DNA of 64,000 nt from an uncultured Bacteroidota bacterium (GTDB lineage Bacteria; Bacteroidota; Bacteroidia; JADZBD01): contig CALEYQ010000074.1 of assembly GCA_937924855.1 (NCBI GenBank), forward strand, positions 1 through 64,000, in the 5' to 3' direction. Shown here in pieces: positions 17,075 through 26,051 of the stretch; within the stretch, counting starts at the first letter, position 1; every line of letters begins with the position of its first letter. A program made the translations under genes and the position numbers. The notes beneath the pieces are model-generated. The model ran no database searches. It was not told the DNA's origin and saw only the letters and a list, made by a program, of their open reading frames with translations.

Positions 17075-19135
17075 TCAGTAGATAATTATTTTTTTCCAGC
17101 TTTGCTTTTCTCCGGCCGATAACCTTACCATATAGGTTCCCGAAGCCAGATTCTCCGTGCTGATGCGGTACGAATAATTACCGGGACCCAAAAGGCGGTT
17201 TTCAAGCAATAAAACCTGTTCCCCAACTAAATTAAACACACCAAGCAGGGCTGTATTTTTTTCATCGAGCACAAAGGCTATTTCCGAATTACCATAAACC
17301 GGATTCGGAAAAACCTGTAGCAGGAATGGATTTTCTTCGGGTTCGGAAATACCCGTGCTTCCCATGATGTTAATGTCGTCGATGTAAATATTGTTGCCCC
17401 CGTCGCTGGTAAATTCAAATTTGAAACGCATATTCTGATCCGACAGGAAGGGAGTAATTGAAACGGTTTCAAGTCGCCACTGACTTTGACCCGAAGGAAC
17501 AAAGTTTGCCGTGGTGGGATTTACGGTTTTCAAAACGGTTCCGGATTTATTATACCGCTGTGTCCATGATTGTCCGCAATCGGTGCTGATTAAAACCCGC
17601 AGGCGGTCGTTGCTGGTGGATGTGCGCTGGGCATAAGCCACACGGAAAGTAAAAGTGGGGCTGTTCATTAACGAAGGATTCAAGGAAGGGCTGATGGCAT
17701 CGTCCACTTCACCCTTCTGATTTGCATTATTTACAAAACGCAGGGAATAATTTCCGGTATAACCCACCGTGCTGGTGGTTTGCCAGGCGTTCAAGGCAGG
17801 ATTATTTATAATCCAGTCGGTGTTGGGAACCGTTATGTTTTCAAACCCCTCGGTATAGGTGGGGTTATTGTACATGGCGGTATTGGATGAAACAATAATG
17901 TAATTGGTTCTTACTTTGGTATTACTTCCTGTGGCATTGGATGCCGTTAATGTCACCGAATAAACTCCGGGCGTGTTATAGGTAACCGTTACAATCGAAT
18001 CGTTACTTGAAGAGGGCGTTCCTCCGGGGAAACTCCAGGTGTAGGATGAAGCCTGTCCCATCCATACCAAATGCGTGAAGGTTACATTGGATCCGGCGCA
18101 AATCATGGTACGATTGGCAATGAAATCAGAAACCGGACTGCATAAGGCCTGGGGTGAGCCATCGGTTCCGGTGGCAGTTAAGTTGGCCGCAGTAGGAAGA
18201 TTATTTCGGGCCGCAGTGGCAGAGGTTAGTGCTGCACGCATCCGTGTTTTTTGGCCCTGCGTAAACATAATGCAGGGGCAGTAGGAATACTCCATGAAAT
18301 TCTGAACGTTTTCCGGGGTCCCGGGATTGCAAACATCATTAGAGGTAAGGTTGCAAGTGGTCCAGCCTTTGGTTATGGGAGTATCGTTAACTCCATCGTT
18401 TCCGCAGGCTACACCCGGTTGATTGGTATTACCCCAGGTATGGGAAAGATTCAAAAAATGACCTACTTCATGCGTAAGGGCTCTGCTTCTCACCGGAGAA
18501 CCGGTTCCTATGGAACCGATATAATCATGACGGATCATTATACCGTCTACCGCACCTGAAGGTGCTCCTCCCGGTAAATAAGCATATCCGGCCGCTCCGG
18601 AGGCAATGGTTTTAACCACCCAAACATTCAGGTATTTATTCCTGGGCCAGCTGTTCAGTTTGGATCCATCGTCTCCAATGTTGGTTTCCGGAGAAACAAT
18701 GCGGTCAATACCGGTATGGCAATTTCCGTTAGGATCTTTTTTAGCCAATCTGAATTCGATTTCAGAATCTGCGGCTATTCCCTGGAAAGTGGAAACTATA
18801 TTGGAAATGTCGGAATTCAGTTTTCGGAAATCTTCATTCAGAATCCGCATCTGATCGTAAATCTGTGCATTGGAAATATTCTCAGAACCATATTGGTGGA
18901 TGATGTGAAATACAACGGGAATAATATACACCGGAGGGTTCGATTCTCCGTGGGCGTGTTGTTCATACCGGTGGGTATGTTCTTCAAGTAACTCCCTTTG
19001 TTTAACAAGCTCAGGGTTTTGAAGGGTAACCTTGTTATAATAATCGGTGGTGCCACAAGGTAAAAATGGAGATTGCTGGGCTCCTGCAAACAAAAACCCG
19101 AATGCAAGCAGGAAAAAAAGTGATAGTTTTTTCAT
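17075..19135 (-). CDS. Secreted M43-family zinc metalloprotease with PKD and T9SS sorting domain
   Basis: 686 residues. A signal peptide ends near residue 20 (FLFAGAQ). The propeptide and catalytic domain of the pappalysin/cytophagalysin family (M43) contain the zinc site HEVGHFLNLSH (H222, H226, H232). A PKD-type domain follows at about 335-415 (YTWSFPGGTPSSSNDSIVTVTYNTPG), then a jelly-roll-like region (about 430-590) with DCGQSWTQRY and SDGGNNIYIDDI. The last 80 residues form a T9SS type A sorting domain (VFPNPVYG...GTYMVRLSAGEKQSWKKIIIY). Expected to be exported through SprA. It lies 7 nt downstream of a close paralogue. Confidence 0.93.
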   Translation of the reverse strand: MKKLSLFFLLAFGFLFAGAQQSPFLPCGTTDYYNKVTLQNPELVKQRELLEEHTHRYEQHAHGESNPPVYIIPVVFHIIHQYGSENISNAQIYDQMRILNEDFRKLNSDISNIVSTFQGIAADSEIEFRLAKKDPNGNCHTGIDRIVSPETNIGDDGSKLNSWPRNKYLNVWVVKTIASGAAGYAYLPGGAPSGAVDGIMIRHDYIGSIGTGSPVRSRALTHEVGHFLNLSHTWGNTNQPGVACGNDGVNDTPITKGWTTCNLTSNDVCNPGTPENVQNFMEYSYCPCIMFTQGQKTRMRAALTSATAARNNLPTAANLTATGTDGSPQALCSPVSDFIANRTMICAGSNVTFTHLVWMGQASSYTWSFPGGTPSSSNDSIVTVTYNTPGVYSVTLTASNATGSNTKVRTNYIIVSSNTAMYNNPTYTEGFENITVPNTDWIINNPALNAWQTTSTVGYTGNYSLRFVNNANQKGEVDDAISPSLNPSLMNSPTFTFRVAYAQRTSTSNDRLRVLISTDCGQSWTQRYNKSGTVLKTVNPTTANFVPSGQSQWRLETVSITPFLSDQNMRFKFEFTSDGGNNIYIDDINIMGSTGISEPEENPFLLQVFPNPVYGNSEIAFVLDEKNTALLGVFNLVGEQVLLLENRLLGPGNYSYRISTENLASGTYMVRLSAGEKQSWKKIIIY

Positions 19136-19142
19136 GATCCCG

Positions 19143-21236
19143 TTATTTGATGATTAATTTTTTGAAAATCAATCCACCTTCAAAATCGCAACCTACCAGA
19201 TAAATGCCGGCAGGAATTGCGTCGGTAGAGAAAGAACGGGTGAAGTTTTCTGAGAATGAACCGTTATATAATTCTGAAATTTCCCTTCCGGTTATGTCGG
19301 AAATAAAAATTCTTCCTTTGCCGGCATTGTTGTTTTCGAATTGAAAAACAAATTCTCCGGAAGCAGGATTCGGAAATACACTCACGGAAAGGTCGCCTGT
19401 GGAATTTTCATTTTCACCCAGGGGACCGGACAGATTAATATTGTCGATGTAAATATTATTCCCGCCATCGCTGGTAAATTCAAACTTGATCAGCGCGTTG
19501 GTGGCCGTTGCAACTGTGCTCAGATTTACGGTTTCCATACGCCACTGGGAAGGAGAAGTAGGGGTAAAATTGCCCGATGTGGGTGTAACCGTGGATAACA
19601 CACTACCCGACTTCAAATATCTTTGGACCCATGTTTTTCCACAATCCGTACTCACAAGCACCCGAAGCTTATCATTGCTGGAGCCACTCCGTTGTGCATA
19701 GGCCAGGTGAAAATATACTTTGGGAGTGTTCATCACACTGAGATTTATTCCGGGGGTAACCAATTCATCCACATGGCCCGACAGGTTACTTGCATTTTGA
19801 ATCCGAACCGAAGCATTGCCTTCCCATGCGGCTACTGTGGTATAGGTCCAGGTAACAGTATTCGAAGAAGCATTAATTACAGCCCAGTCGGAAGGAATGT
19901 TTCCGTTCTCAAATCCTTCATAAAACATCCAGTTGGAATAGGTGGCTGTGGTGGGATTTACAATAACAACCCCGTTTCGGGTGGTGCTTGAACTTCCGGC
20001 TGAATTACTAACGGTTAAAGAAACGGTATAGGTTCCGGGATTTGTGTAACGCACCCAGGGCATGCTGTCGGTACTCGACGAAGGACTGCCTCCTGTGGTA
20101 GTCCAGCTACGCGAAGTGGGTTGCCCGTTGAACGACATATCTTTTAGCTGAATGCTATCACCGGCACAGATCATAACCGGAGTCCATGGATAGAAATCCA
20201 CGGTTGGAGCACAGGTCACAGCCGGACTTCCATCGGTTCCGGTGGCGGTGAGATTTGAAGCCGACCAGATATTAGTTCTAATCGAATTCAAAACAAGCGT
20301 CATGTTGGATGATTGTCCGAGCGTAAAAATATTCTGGCAGGAACCATCGGTGTAGTCCATGTAATTGGAATACATTTCTCCGTTGGGTCCACCGCCGCAT
20401 GAGTTATTCGGATTGTGTGGAAAGGGAGGGCAACCATTATTGGCCGTAACATGTGGAGGGGTGTCGCTGACATTGTCGTTACCGCAGGTGGCATCGCCCC
20501 AAATGTGCCGGAGTCCGAGCCAGTGACCCACTTCGTGGGTGAGTGTTCTTCCCTTGTTATTGCTGAATGGACCGGTAAGAACCGTTCCAATGCTGCCGCA
20601 TACATCGTGCCGGATAACTACACCATCGGTGGTTGCCGGACCAAAGCCGGGAAACTGGGCATATCCCAGAATAACACCCGGACTTCCATTGGTATTGATG
20701 CTTTTTACCACCCACACATTTAAATATTTATTGCTGGGCCAGTAGCTGATGGCCTTTACATTATCACGGGCGTTAACAGACAACGGAGAGTAAACCCTTA
20801 CAATCCCGTCGGTGCAATTCCCATTCGGGTCTTTTTGAGCCAGCCGGAATTCGATATTGCAATCGGCACCCAGGGGTTTGAAAGGAGATGGGGTATTGGT
20901 GGTATCGGCGTTCAGACGGCGAAAATCTTCATTCAGACTGCGCATCTGATCCAGGATTTGGGCATCGGAAATGTTTTCATTTCCGCCCACATGAATGATG
21001 TGGAAAACCGTGGGGATTATGCGGGGAGATCCTGTTGTTTCGGGAGCCTGGGTTTTAGCAAGTTCATTTAACTGAGACATCATCTTAAACCAGGATTCCC
21101 GTTCCTCATGACCTTTTTGTCCTGGTGAGGAGAGGATTTCCATTTGCTCCATGGTATGACAGGGAATTACCTGTTGAGCAGTGCCTGCCAAATGAGCCAA
21201 TAAAAACAGGGTAGCAATGAGTCGATTCTTTTTCAT
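19143..21236 (-). CDS. Secreted M43-family zinc metalloprotease, paralogue
   Basis: 697 residues with the same order as the following gene: signal peptide (1-20, LAGTAQ), M43 catalytic domain with HEVGHWLGLRH (H234, H238, H244), PKD-like domain (about 355-430), jelly-roll region with DCGKTWVQRYLKSGSVL and SDGGNNIYIDNINLSG, and a T9SS type A sorting domain (VFPNPASGEFVFQF...GIYLVGCDFEGGLIFKKLIIK). The two proteins align along their whole length, so this is a tandem duplication. The 7-nt gap indicates cotranscription. A secreted or surface-bound endoprotease is expected; the substrate is unknown. Confidence 0.93.
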   Translation of the reverse strand: MKKNRLIATLFLLAHLAGTAQQVIPCHTMEQMEILSSPGQKGHEERESWFKMMSQLNELAKTQAPETTGSPRIIPTVFHIIHVGGNENISDAQILDQMRSLNEDFRRLNADTTNTPSPFKPLGADCNIEFRLAQKDPNGNCTDGIVRVYSPLSVNARDNVKAISYWPSNKYLNVWVVKSINTNGSPGVILGYAQFPGFGPATTDGVVIRHDVCGSIGTVLTGPFSNNKGRTLTHEVGHWLGLRHIWGDATCGNDNVSDTPPHVTANNGCPPFPHNPNNSCGGGPNGEMYSNYMDYTDGSCQNIFTLGQSSNMTLVLNSIRTNIWSASNLTATGTDGSPAVTCAPTVDFYPWTPVMICAGDSIQLKDMSFNGQPTSRSWTTTGGSPSSSTDSMPWVRYTNPGTYTVSLTVSNSAGSSSTTRNGVVIVNPTTATYSNWMFYEGFENGNIPSDWAVINASSNTVTWTYTTVAAWEGNASVRIQNASNLSGHVDELVTPGINLSVMNTPKVYFHLAYAQRSGSSNDKLRVLVSTDCGKTWVQRYLKSGSVLSTVTPTSGNFTPTSPSQWRMETVNLSTVATATNALIKFEFTSDGGNNIYIDNINLSGPLGENENSTGDLSVSVFPNPASGEFVFQFENNNAGKGRIFISDITGREISELYNGSFSENFTRSFSTDAIPAGIYLVGCDFEGGLIFKKLIIK

Positions 21237-21240
21237 AAGC

Positions 21241-21960
21241 TTAGGGATAATCTTTTAGGGAAAAAACGGGTTGATTTAAATTTTCAGGGTTAGCCAAGAT
21301 ACTGAAATATTTTTTCGCAACCAATAGCGGGTCGCTGAGTTGGTGGGTGTTTTTGTAGTTTTTGAAATCCTCAATCCGGGAGAAATTTTCAGGGTCGGAT
21401 TTCCGGATTTCATCCTGCATGCGGGTATCAACAATTCCGGGTGCGATGGAGAAAATACGGAATCCTGTTTTTCCGGTTTTTTGTTCAAGATCAACCACCC
21501 GGGAATACATATCCAGGCCTGCTTTGGCGGAACAATATGTACTCCAGCCATCTATGGGATTTTTTCCGGCTCCGCTGCTAACATTTATGATAAATTTTTC
21601 GGCCGGGGAATCAGCAAAAACCGACATAAATTTATTCATGAGCAGGGCAGGGGATACCAGGTTCACATTAAAATCCGCTATAATTGAGTCGGAATAATTT
21701 CGTCCGCAATACCGGACTTTTGAAATGATTCCGGCATTATTGATCAGCCATATTTTTTTGGCGTCGCCATGGTAGGAGAAGGTGAATTTCTTTACTTCCT
21801 CGATGTTCGCAAGATCAAGGGAATGATGCGTGAAGCCCGGATGTTCCCATGTTTTGGTACGCGATAATCCGATAACCACATTTCCTTTTTCGCGCAGGAG
21901 AAATTCAGCCATGGCTTTCCCGATGCCACGGGAAGTACCGGTTATGTAATACACATTCAT
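21241..21960 (-). CDS. Short-chain dehydrogenase/reductase
   Basis: A 239-residue classical SDR. The cofactor motif TGTSRGIG is at 7-14, the NNAG motif (WLINNAGI) at about 74, and the catalytic Ser plus YxxxK appear as NVSSGAG...STYCSAKAG. The spread resembles sepiapterin reductase or benzil reductase types, but the substrate is not determinable. It ends 4 nt before the M43 gene start on the same strand, so it may head that operon, though the functions do not connect. Confidence 0.88.
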   Translation of the reverse strand: MNVYYITGTSRGIGKAMAEFLLREKGNVVIGLSRTKTWEHPGFTHHSLDLANIEEVKKFTFSYHGDAKKIWLINNAGIISKVRYCGRNYSDSIIADFNVNLVSPALLMNKFMSVFADSPAEKFIINVSSGAGKNPIDGWSTYCSAKAGLDMYSRVVDLEQKTGKTGFRIFSIAPGIVDTRMQDEIRKSDPENFSRIEDFKNYKNTHQLSDPLLVAKKYFSILANPENLNQPVFSLKDYP

Positions 21961-22048
21961 TTACTTAAAAGTAAAAAAAGACGCGTCGGGCAGAACGATT
22001 AATCCACCAACGGTCAAATACCTTGACCAGCGATTGGCTTATGCCTTT

Positions 22049-23188
22049 TCAGGCAAGTGCCTGAGTAAGATCATCGAGCAGATCTTCACAATTTTCAATA
22101 CCCACACTGAGGCGGATGAGGTTGTCGAGAACCCCGGTTCTTTGCCTTTCTTCTTTGGGTATGGAGGCATGGGTCATGCTGGCGGGATGATTAATAAGTG
22201 ATTCCACGCCGCCCAGGGATTCAGCCAGTGAAAAGACACGGGTTTTACGCATCACGGCAGCGGTTTGGTCAAAATCAGCCCCCTTTAGCAGAAATGAAAT
22301 CATGCCCCCGAAATTCCGCATTTGATCCCGGGCTATTTGGTGATTTGGAAAATCCGGAAAGCCGGGCCAATACACCTTTTCTACCCGCGGATGGGTTTTG
22401 AGAAAGTTCGCAATGGCTTTTCCGTTCTCACAATGCCGGTCCATACGCACATGCAAGGTCTTTATTCCCCGCAACACCAAAAACGAGTCCATGGGACCGG
22501 GATTTGCACCACATGCATTCAGAATAAAGGCAAGTTTTTCATGAATTTTCTCATCGTTTGTGCAGATGGCTCCCATAACCACATCGCTATGACCTCCCAG
22601 ATATTTGGTGGCGGAATGCATAACGATATCGGCTCCCAGATTCAGAGGATTTTGCAGATAGGGAGAAGCAAAAGTGTTGTCGACCGTCAGCAGAATTTTA
22701 TGTTTTTTGGAAATGGCGGCAACTCCTTTGATATCGATGATTTTCATTAAAGGGTTGGTAGGTGTTTCAACCCAGATCATTTTTGTTTTTTCATTTACCA
22801 GGTCGGAAACATTCTTTAGATTGCCCATATTGGTATAATGAAAAACAATTCCCAGGGGTCGGAAAATTTTTTCGAACATACGGTAAGAACCCCCGTAAAG
22901 ATCGTCGGTGGCTATAACTTCGTCGCCGGGTTGTAACAGTTTAATCAAAGCATCGGAAGCCCCCATGCCGCTGGAAAAGCAAAGTCCGAACCGGGCATTT
23001 TCCAAACCCGCAATACATTTTTCCAAAGCCACCCGTGTTGGGTTCTTACCCCGTGCATACGCAAAACCTTTATGCACGCCGGGCGATTCCTGAACATAGG
23101 TGGAGGTTTGATAAATAGGGGTCATGATAGCCCCGGTAGAGGGATCGGGCTCTTGCCCTTCATGGATGGCTTTTGTTTCAAATTTCAT
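22049..23188 (-). CDS. Cystathionine gamma-synthase/lyase-type PLP enzyme
   Basis: A 379-residue member of the Cys/Met-metabolism PLP family. The Schiff-base lysine is K195 in HSATKYLGGHSD. Also present are the YQTSTYV and YARGKNPTR start motifs, SSGMGA for phosphate binding, ETPTNP, and the C-terminal SLGGVESL..HPA.MTH. The family includes cystathionine gamma-synthase, cystathionine gamma-lyase and O-acetylhomoserine sulfhydrylase, which cannot be separated safely by eye; the length and the SLGGVESLINHPASMTH region fit the first two best. It stands alone and is divergent from an ArsC-like gene, with a palindrome between them. Confidence 0.88.
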   Translation of the reverse strand: MKFETKAIHEGQEPDPSTGAIMTPIYQTSTYVQESPGVHKGFAYARGKNPTRVALEKCIAGLENARFGLCFSSGMGASDALIKLLQPGDEVIATDDLYGGSYRMFEKIFRPLGIVFHYTNMGNLKNVSDLVNEKTKMIWVETPTNPLMKIIDIKGVAAISKKHKILLTVDNTFASPYLQNPLNLGADIVMHSATKYLGGHSDVVMGAICTNDEKIHEKLAFILNACGANPGPMDSFLVLRGIKTLHVRMDRHCENGKAIANFLKTHPRVEKVYWPGFPDFPNHQIARDQMRNFGGMISFLLKGADFDQTAAVMRKTRVFSLAESLGGVESLINHPASMTHASIPKEERQRTGVLDNLIRLSVGIENCEDLLDDLTQALA

Positions 23189-23207
23189 GCGACGAAGGTA
23201 CGAAATG

Positions 23208-23227
23208 CACGAATTTGTAAATTCGTG
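23208..23227. promoter_or_regulatory. Palindrome in the divergent promoter region, candidate operator
   Basis: Nine-base arms CACGAATTT and AAATTCGTG are perfect complements separated by GT. The element lies between the gamma-synthase start (23188) and the ArsC-like start (23232). It overlaps a candidate + strand -7 box (TAAATTCG, 23218-23225) and lies upstream of a minus-strand TACCTTCG (23192-23199). It could be bound by a dimeric regulator; it has no T-run, so it is not a terminator. Confidence 0.4.
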
Positions 23228-23231
23228 TCCT

Positions 23232-23606
23232 ATGAAAAAGAAAGGACGGTTTTTTTACCTCTCAACCTGCTCTACCTGCCAGCGTATTATTAAAGAGGTA
23301 GGGGTTAAAGATACCCTGTTCGATATGCAGGACATAAAAACAGAGAAAATCAGCCCGGAGCAAATTGATGCCATGAAATCTGCGGCAGGTTCCTACGAGA
23401 GTTTGTTCAGCAGAGTGGCATTGAAATACCGGGCCCTGGGCTTAAACAATCAAACGTTGGGTGAAAAGGATTACCGTCGTTATATTTTGGAGGAATACAC
23501 TTTTTTAAAGAGGCCTGTGGCTCTTATCGGGAATGAAGTTTTTATTGGTAATTCACCCTCCAATGTTGCCGCATTGAAGAAAAAGATCGCAACGCTTGGG
23601 AAATAA
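23232..23606 (+). CDS. ArsC/Spx-family thioredoxin-fold protein
   Basis: A 124-residue protein of the ArsC-like fold with a CxxC at C13 and C16 (YLSTCSTCQRI). The later segments LKRPVALIGNEVFIG and the C-terminal helix fit the family. The start is the ATG at 23232; the open frame continues upstream into the promoter and antisense of the PLP gene, without homology. Such proteins act as arsenate reductases or as Spx-like factors. The typical ArsC arginines are not obvious, so the role is left open. It overlaps the EamA transporter gene by 11 nt. Confidence 0.82.
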   Translation: MKKKGRFFYLSTCSTCQRIIKEVGVKDTLFDMQDIKTEKISPEQIDAMKSAAGSYESLFSRVALKYRALGLNNQTLGEKDYRRYILEEYTFLKRPVALIGNEVFIGNSPSNVAALKKKIATLGK

Positions 23607-24486
23607 AATTCTCTTTGCCCACCTTACCTTATTCCTGGCCAATTTAATTTATGCCATCAGCTTCCCCATTGCCAAGGAGGTTATGGAGGGACATATAGGA
23701 CCCGTAGCTTTTGTGGTTTTCAGGGTCTTGGGAGCCAGCCTTCTTTTCTGGCTTACATCCCTGTTGTTCATTAGGGAAAAAATAGATAGAAAAGACTTCC
23801 CCCGTTTGGTGTTGCTGGCGGTTTTTGGGGTAGCCTGTAACCAGATGTTGTTTCTGAAAGGATTACATCTTACAACTCCTATTGCGGCAGCCATCATGAT
23901 GATTACCTCGCCCATTTTAGTTTTGGTTATTTCTTTCTTTCTGCTTTCCGAAAAACTGACGCTAAGAAAAATAACCGGAGTTATTATTGGATTTGCGGGT
24001 GCTGCCTTGCTGATCTTAATGCGCGAGGACATTTCCGGAAGGGAAAATACCTTACTGGGAAACCTGTTTGTTTTTTTAAACGCCCTGAGCTGGGGCATTT
24101 ACCTTGTATTGGTTAAACCCCTGATGAAAAAATACCATACTGTTACCATTCTTAAATGGGTTTTTCTGATGGGACTTTTCATGGTTGCCCCTTTCGGGTG
24201 GTCGGGAGTATCTGAGCTGGATGTCCAGGCATGGCCCTCAAGAATCATCTGGTTTGCCTTGTTTGTTATCGTATTAACCACTTTCGCCGCCTATCTTTTA
24301 AATACCTATTCCCTGAAAGCCTTGAGCCCAACCGTAGTAAGCGCTTATATTTACCTCCAGCCCCTGCTTACTTCTCTTTTTGCTATTTATTTGTTTCAGA
24401 ACGATCGCCTTACACCGGGGAAAATAGTTTCGGGAGTTTTGATTTTTCTGGGGGTTTACCTGGTTAGCTATTCCCGTAAAAAATAA
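23596..24486 (+). CDS. EamA/DMT-family transporter
   Basis: A 296-residue inner-membrane protein with about ten hydrophobic helices and the two EamA halves (PIAKEVMEGHIGPVAFVVFRVLGA in the first; LSWGIYLVLVKPLMKKY and LNTYSLKALSPTVVSAYIYLQPLL in the second). These drug/metabolite transporters export amino acids or metabolites; the substrate here is unknown. The start is TTG at 23596, 11 nt inside the ArsC-like gene; the next in-frame ATG would delete the first helix. Cotranscription with the ArsC-like gene is likely. Confidence 0.88.
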   Translation: MGNKILFAHLTLFLANLIYAISFPIAKEVMEGHIGPVAFVVFRVLGASLLFWLTSLLFIREKIDRKDFPRLVLLAVFGVACNQMLFLKGLHLTTPIAAAIMMITSPILVLVISFFLLSEKLTLRKITGVIIGFAGAALLILMREDISGRENTLLGNLFVFLNALSWGIYLVLVKPLMKKYHTVTILKWVFLMGLFMVAPFGWSGVSELDVQAWPSRIIWFALFVIVLTTFAAYLLNTYSLKALSPTVVSAYIYLQPLLTSLFAIYLFQNDRLTPGKIVSGVLIFLGVYLVSYSRKK

Positions 24487-24515
24487 GATCGTTTCTCAGG
24501 CCACCACAAAAAATG

Positions 24516-24523
24516 TACTTTTG
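24516..24523 (+). promoter_or_regulatory. -7 promoter element abutting the yicC start
   Basis: TACTTTTG fits TAnnTTTG and ends 3 nt before ATG 24527. A TTTC at 24492-24495 is in the -33 position with a 20-nt spacer. Confidence 0.5.
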
Positions 24524-24526
24524 CTA

Positions 24527-25390
24527 ATGGTCAAATCAATGACAGGCTTTGGGAAAGCCGCCGGAACATCCGGAGGAAAAAAAATCACGGTTGAAATCCG
24601 TACCCTGAACAGTAAACAGCTCGATCTTAATATCCGTATGCCTTCTTCCCTTCGGGAAAAAGAAGGGGACATCCGGAAAATTTGCCAGGATAAACTGATT
24701 CGTGGAAAAGCCGACCTGAGTGTTTTTGTTGAATCCGGGGTGGGAAGAGCAAAAGACATCATTAACCGGAAACTGGTTATTGTTTATTTAAAGGAACTCA
24801 AGGCTATCGCCAGGGAAAACAAACAGGATGACGATGAATTGCTGGAAATTGCCATGCGCATGCCCGATGTATTTAAGGCAGAGGTAGGCTCTTTGGATAA
24901 GAATGAGTGGAAAACAGTTTCTTCTCTTTTGCAAAAAGCCCTCGTTCAGGTGGATGCTTTCCGGGTTAAAGAAGGGAAGGCCCTTGCGGCCGATTTAAAA
25001 GCCCAGGTTGGAAAAATTTCGGCGAACCTTGAAAAAATTACGGCAATGGAAGCCGGTCGCATGCAATCGGTGCGCGACAGGATTGGAAAATTTCTGGCCG
25101 AATCAGGAGTCCAGGTTGATTCCGGAAAATTTGAACAGGAATTGATTTTTTATCTCGAGAAGCTCGACATCAATGAAGAAAAAGTGCGCTTGAAAAACCA
25201 TTGCGTTTATTTTCTGGAGGCCATGAAAGAAGATCAGTGTGGACGCAAACTGGGTTTTATTGCCCAGGAAATCGGCAGGGAGATAAATACCATCGGCAGC
25301 AAAGCCAACCATTCCGAAATGCAGAAGCGGGTGGTGGAAATGAAAGACGATTTGGAAAAAATTAAAGAACAGGTGAATAATATTCTGTGA
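24527..25390 (+). CDS. YicC/YloC-family endoribonuclease
   Basis: About 287 residues. The N-terminus MVKSMTGFGKA matches the family hallmark (SMTGFG). The C-terminal DUF1732 part contains FYLEKLDINEEKVRLKNH and GRKLGFIAQEIGREINTIGSKAN. YicC proteins are stress-related endoribonucleases. A TTG at 24521 would add two residues but overlaps the -7 box, so ATG 24527 is chosen. It overlaps gmk by 1 nt (TGATG), the conserved yicC-gmk pair. Confidence 0.93.
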   Translation: MVKSMTGFGKAAGTSGGKKITVEIRTLNSKQLDLNIRMPSSLREKEGDIRKICQDKLIRGKADLSVFVESGVGRAKDIINRKLVIVYLKELKAIARENKQDDDELLEIAMRMPDVFKAEVGSLDKNEWKTVSSLLQKALVQVDAFRVKEGKALAADLKAQVGKISANLEKITAMEAGRMQSVRDRIGKFLAESGVQVDSGKFEQELIFYLEKLDINEEKVRLKNHCVYFLEAMKEDQCGRKLGFIAQEIGREINTIGSKANHSEMQKRVVEMKDDLEKIKEQVNNIL

Positions 25391-25968
25391 TGGAAACGAA
25401 CTCCGGCAAGTTGATTATTTTTTCGGCCCCGAGCGGAGCGGGGAAAACCACCATCGTTCATCACCTGCTCGAAAAATTTCCCCATCTCCTTGAGTTTTCT
25501 GTGTCTGCCACAAGTCGTGCAAAGCGCCCGGCCGAAACGGAAGGGGTAGATTATTATTTTTTGTCCGTAGAAGCCTTTAAAAAGAAAATAGACGCGGGCG
25601 ATTTTGTAGAATGGGAAGAAGTATATAAAGATCACTTTTACGGAACCCTGAAAGCCGAATTGGAAAGAATCTGGCGCAAGGGGATGCATGTGATTTTTGA
25701 TGTGGATGTTTCAGGAGGCATTAGCTTGAAAAAGAAATTTGGCGACCGGGCCCGCTCTGTTTTTGTTATGCCACCCTCTATCGAATCTTTGCGTGAGCGA
25801 TTAGAAAAACGCGAAACCGAAACGCCTGAATCCATAGAACGAAGACTGGGAAAAGCTACCCTGGAAATTCAAAAGGCCGGAGAGTTTGATATTATTTTAG
25901 AAAATTCCAATCTCGCTTCTGCGCTTTCCGGAGCTGAAAAAATAGCCCTTGAGTTTTTGAAATCCTGA
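25390..25968 (+). CDS. gmk: Guanylate kinase
   Basis: A 192-residue enzyme that phosphorylates GMP to GDP. The P-loop APSGAGKTT is at about 12-20, then SATSRAKRPAETEGVDYYF for GMP binding, and EWEEVYKDHFYGTL. The ATG at 25390 shares its A with the yicC stop; a GTG at 25387 would add only one residue. It is the last gene of the pair. Confidence 0.96.
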   Translation: METNSGKLIIFSAPSGAGKTTIVHHLLEKFPHLLEFSVSATSRAKRPAETEGVDYYFLSVEAFKKKIDAGDFVEWEEVYKDHFYGTLKAELERIWRKGMHVIFDVDVSGGISLKKKFGDRARSVFVMPPSIESLRERLEKRETETPESIERRLGKATLEIQKAGEFDIILENSNLASALSGAEKIALEFLKS

Positions 25969-25994
25969 ATTTCTTAAATGTAAGATTAAGTTGA

Positions 25995-26029
25995 GGTAAC
26001 ATTCAGGTTACATTGCCTGTTTAATTTTG
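25995..26029 (+). promoter_or_regulatory. Activator-type promoter: 11-bp-spaced direct repeat plus -7 box
   Basis: GGTAACATT (25995-26003) and GGTTACATT (26006-26014) are direct repeats spaced by 11 bp, followed by the -7 box TAATTTTG (26022-26029). The repeats occupy the place of the -33 element. This is the arrangement of PhoB-type boxes, and the gene downstream is a phosphate-porin-family protein. Binding by a PhoB homologue is inference. Confidence 0.5.
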
Positions 26030-26051
26030 AGGTAATCAAAAATTAACGACA

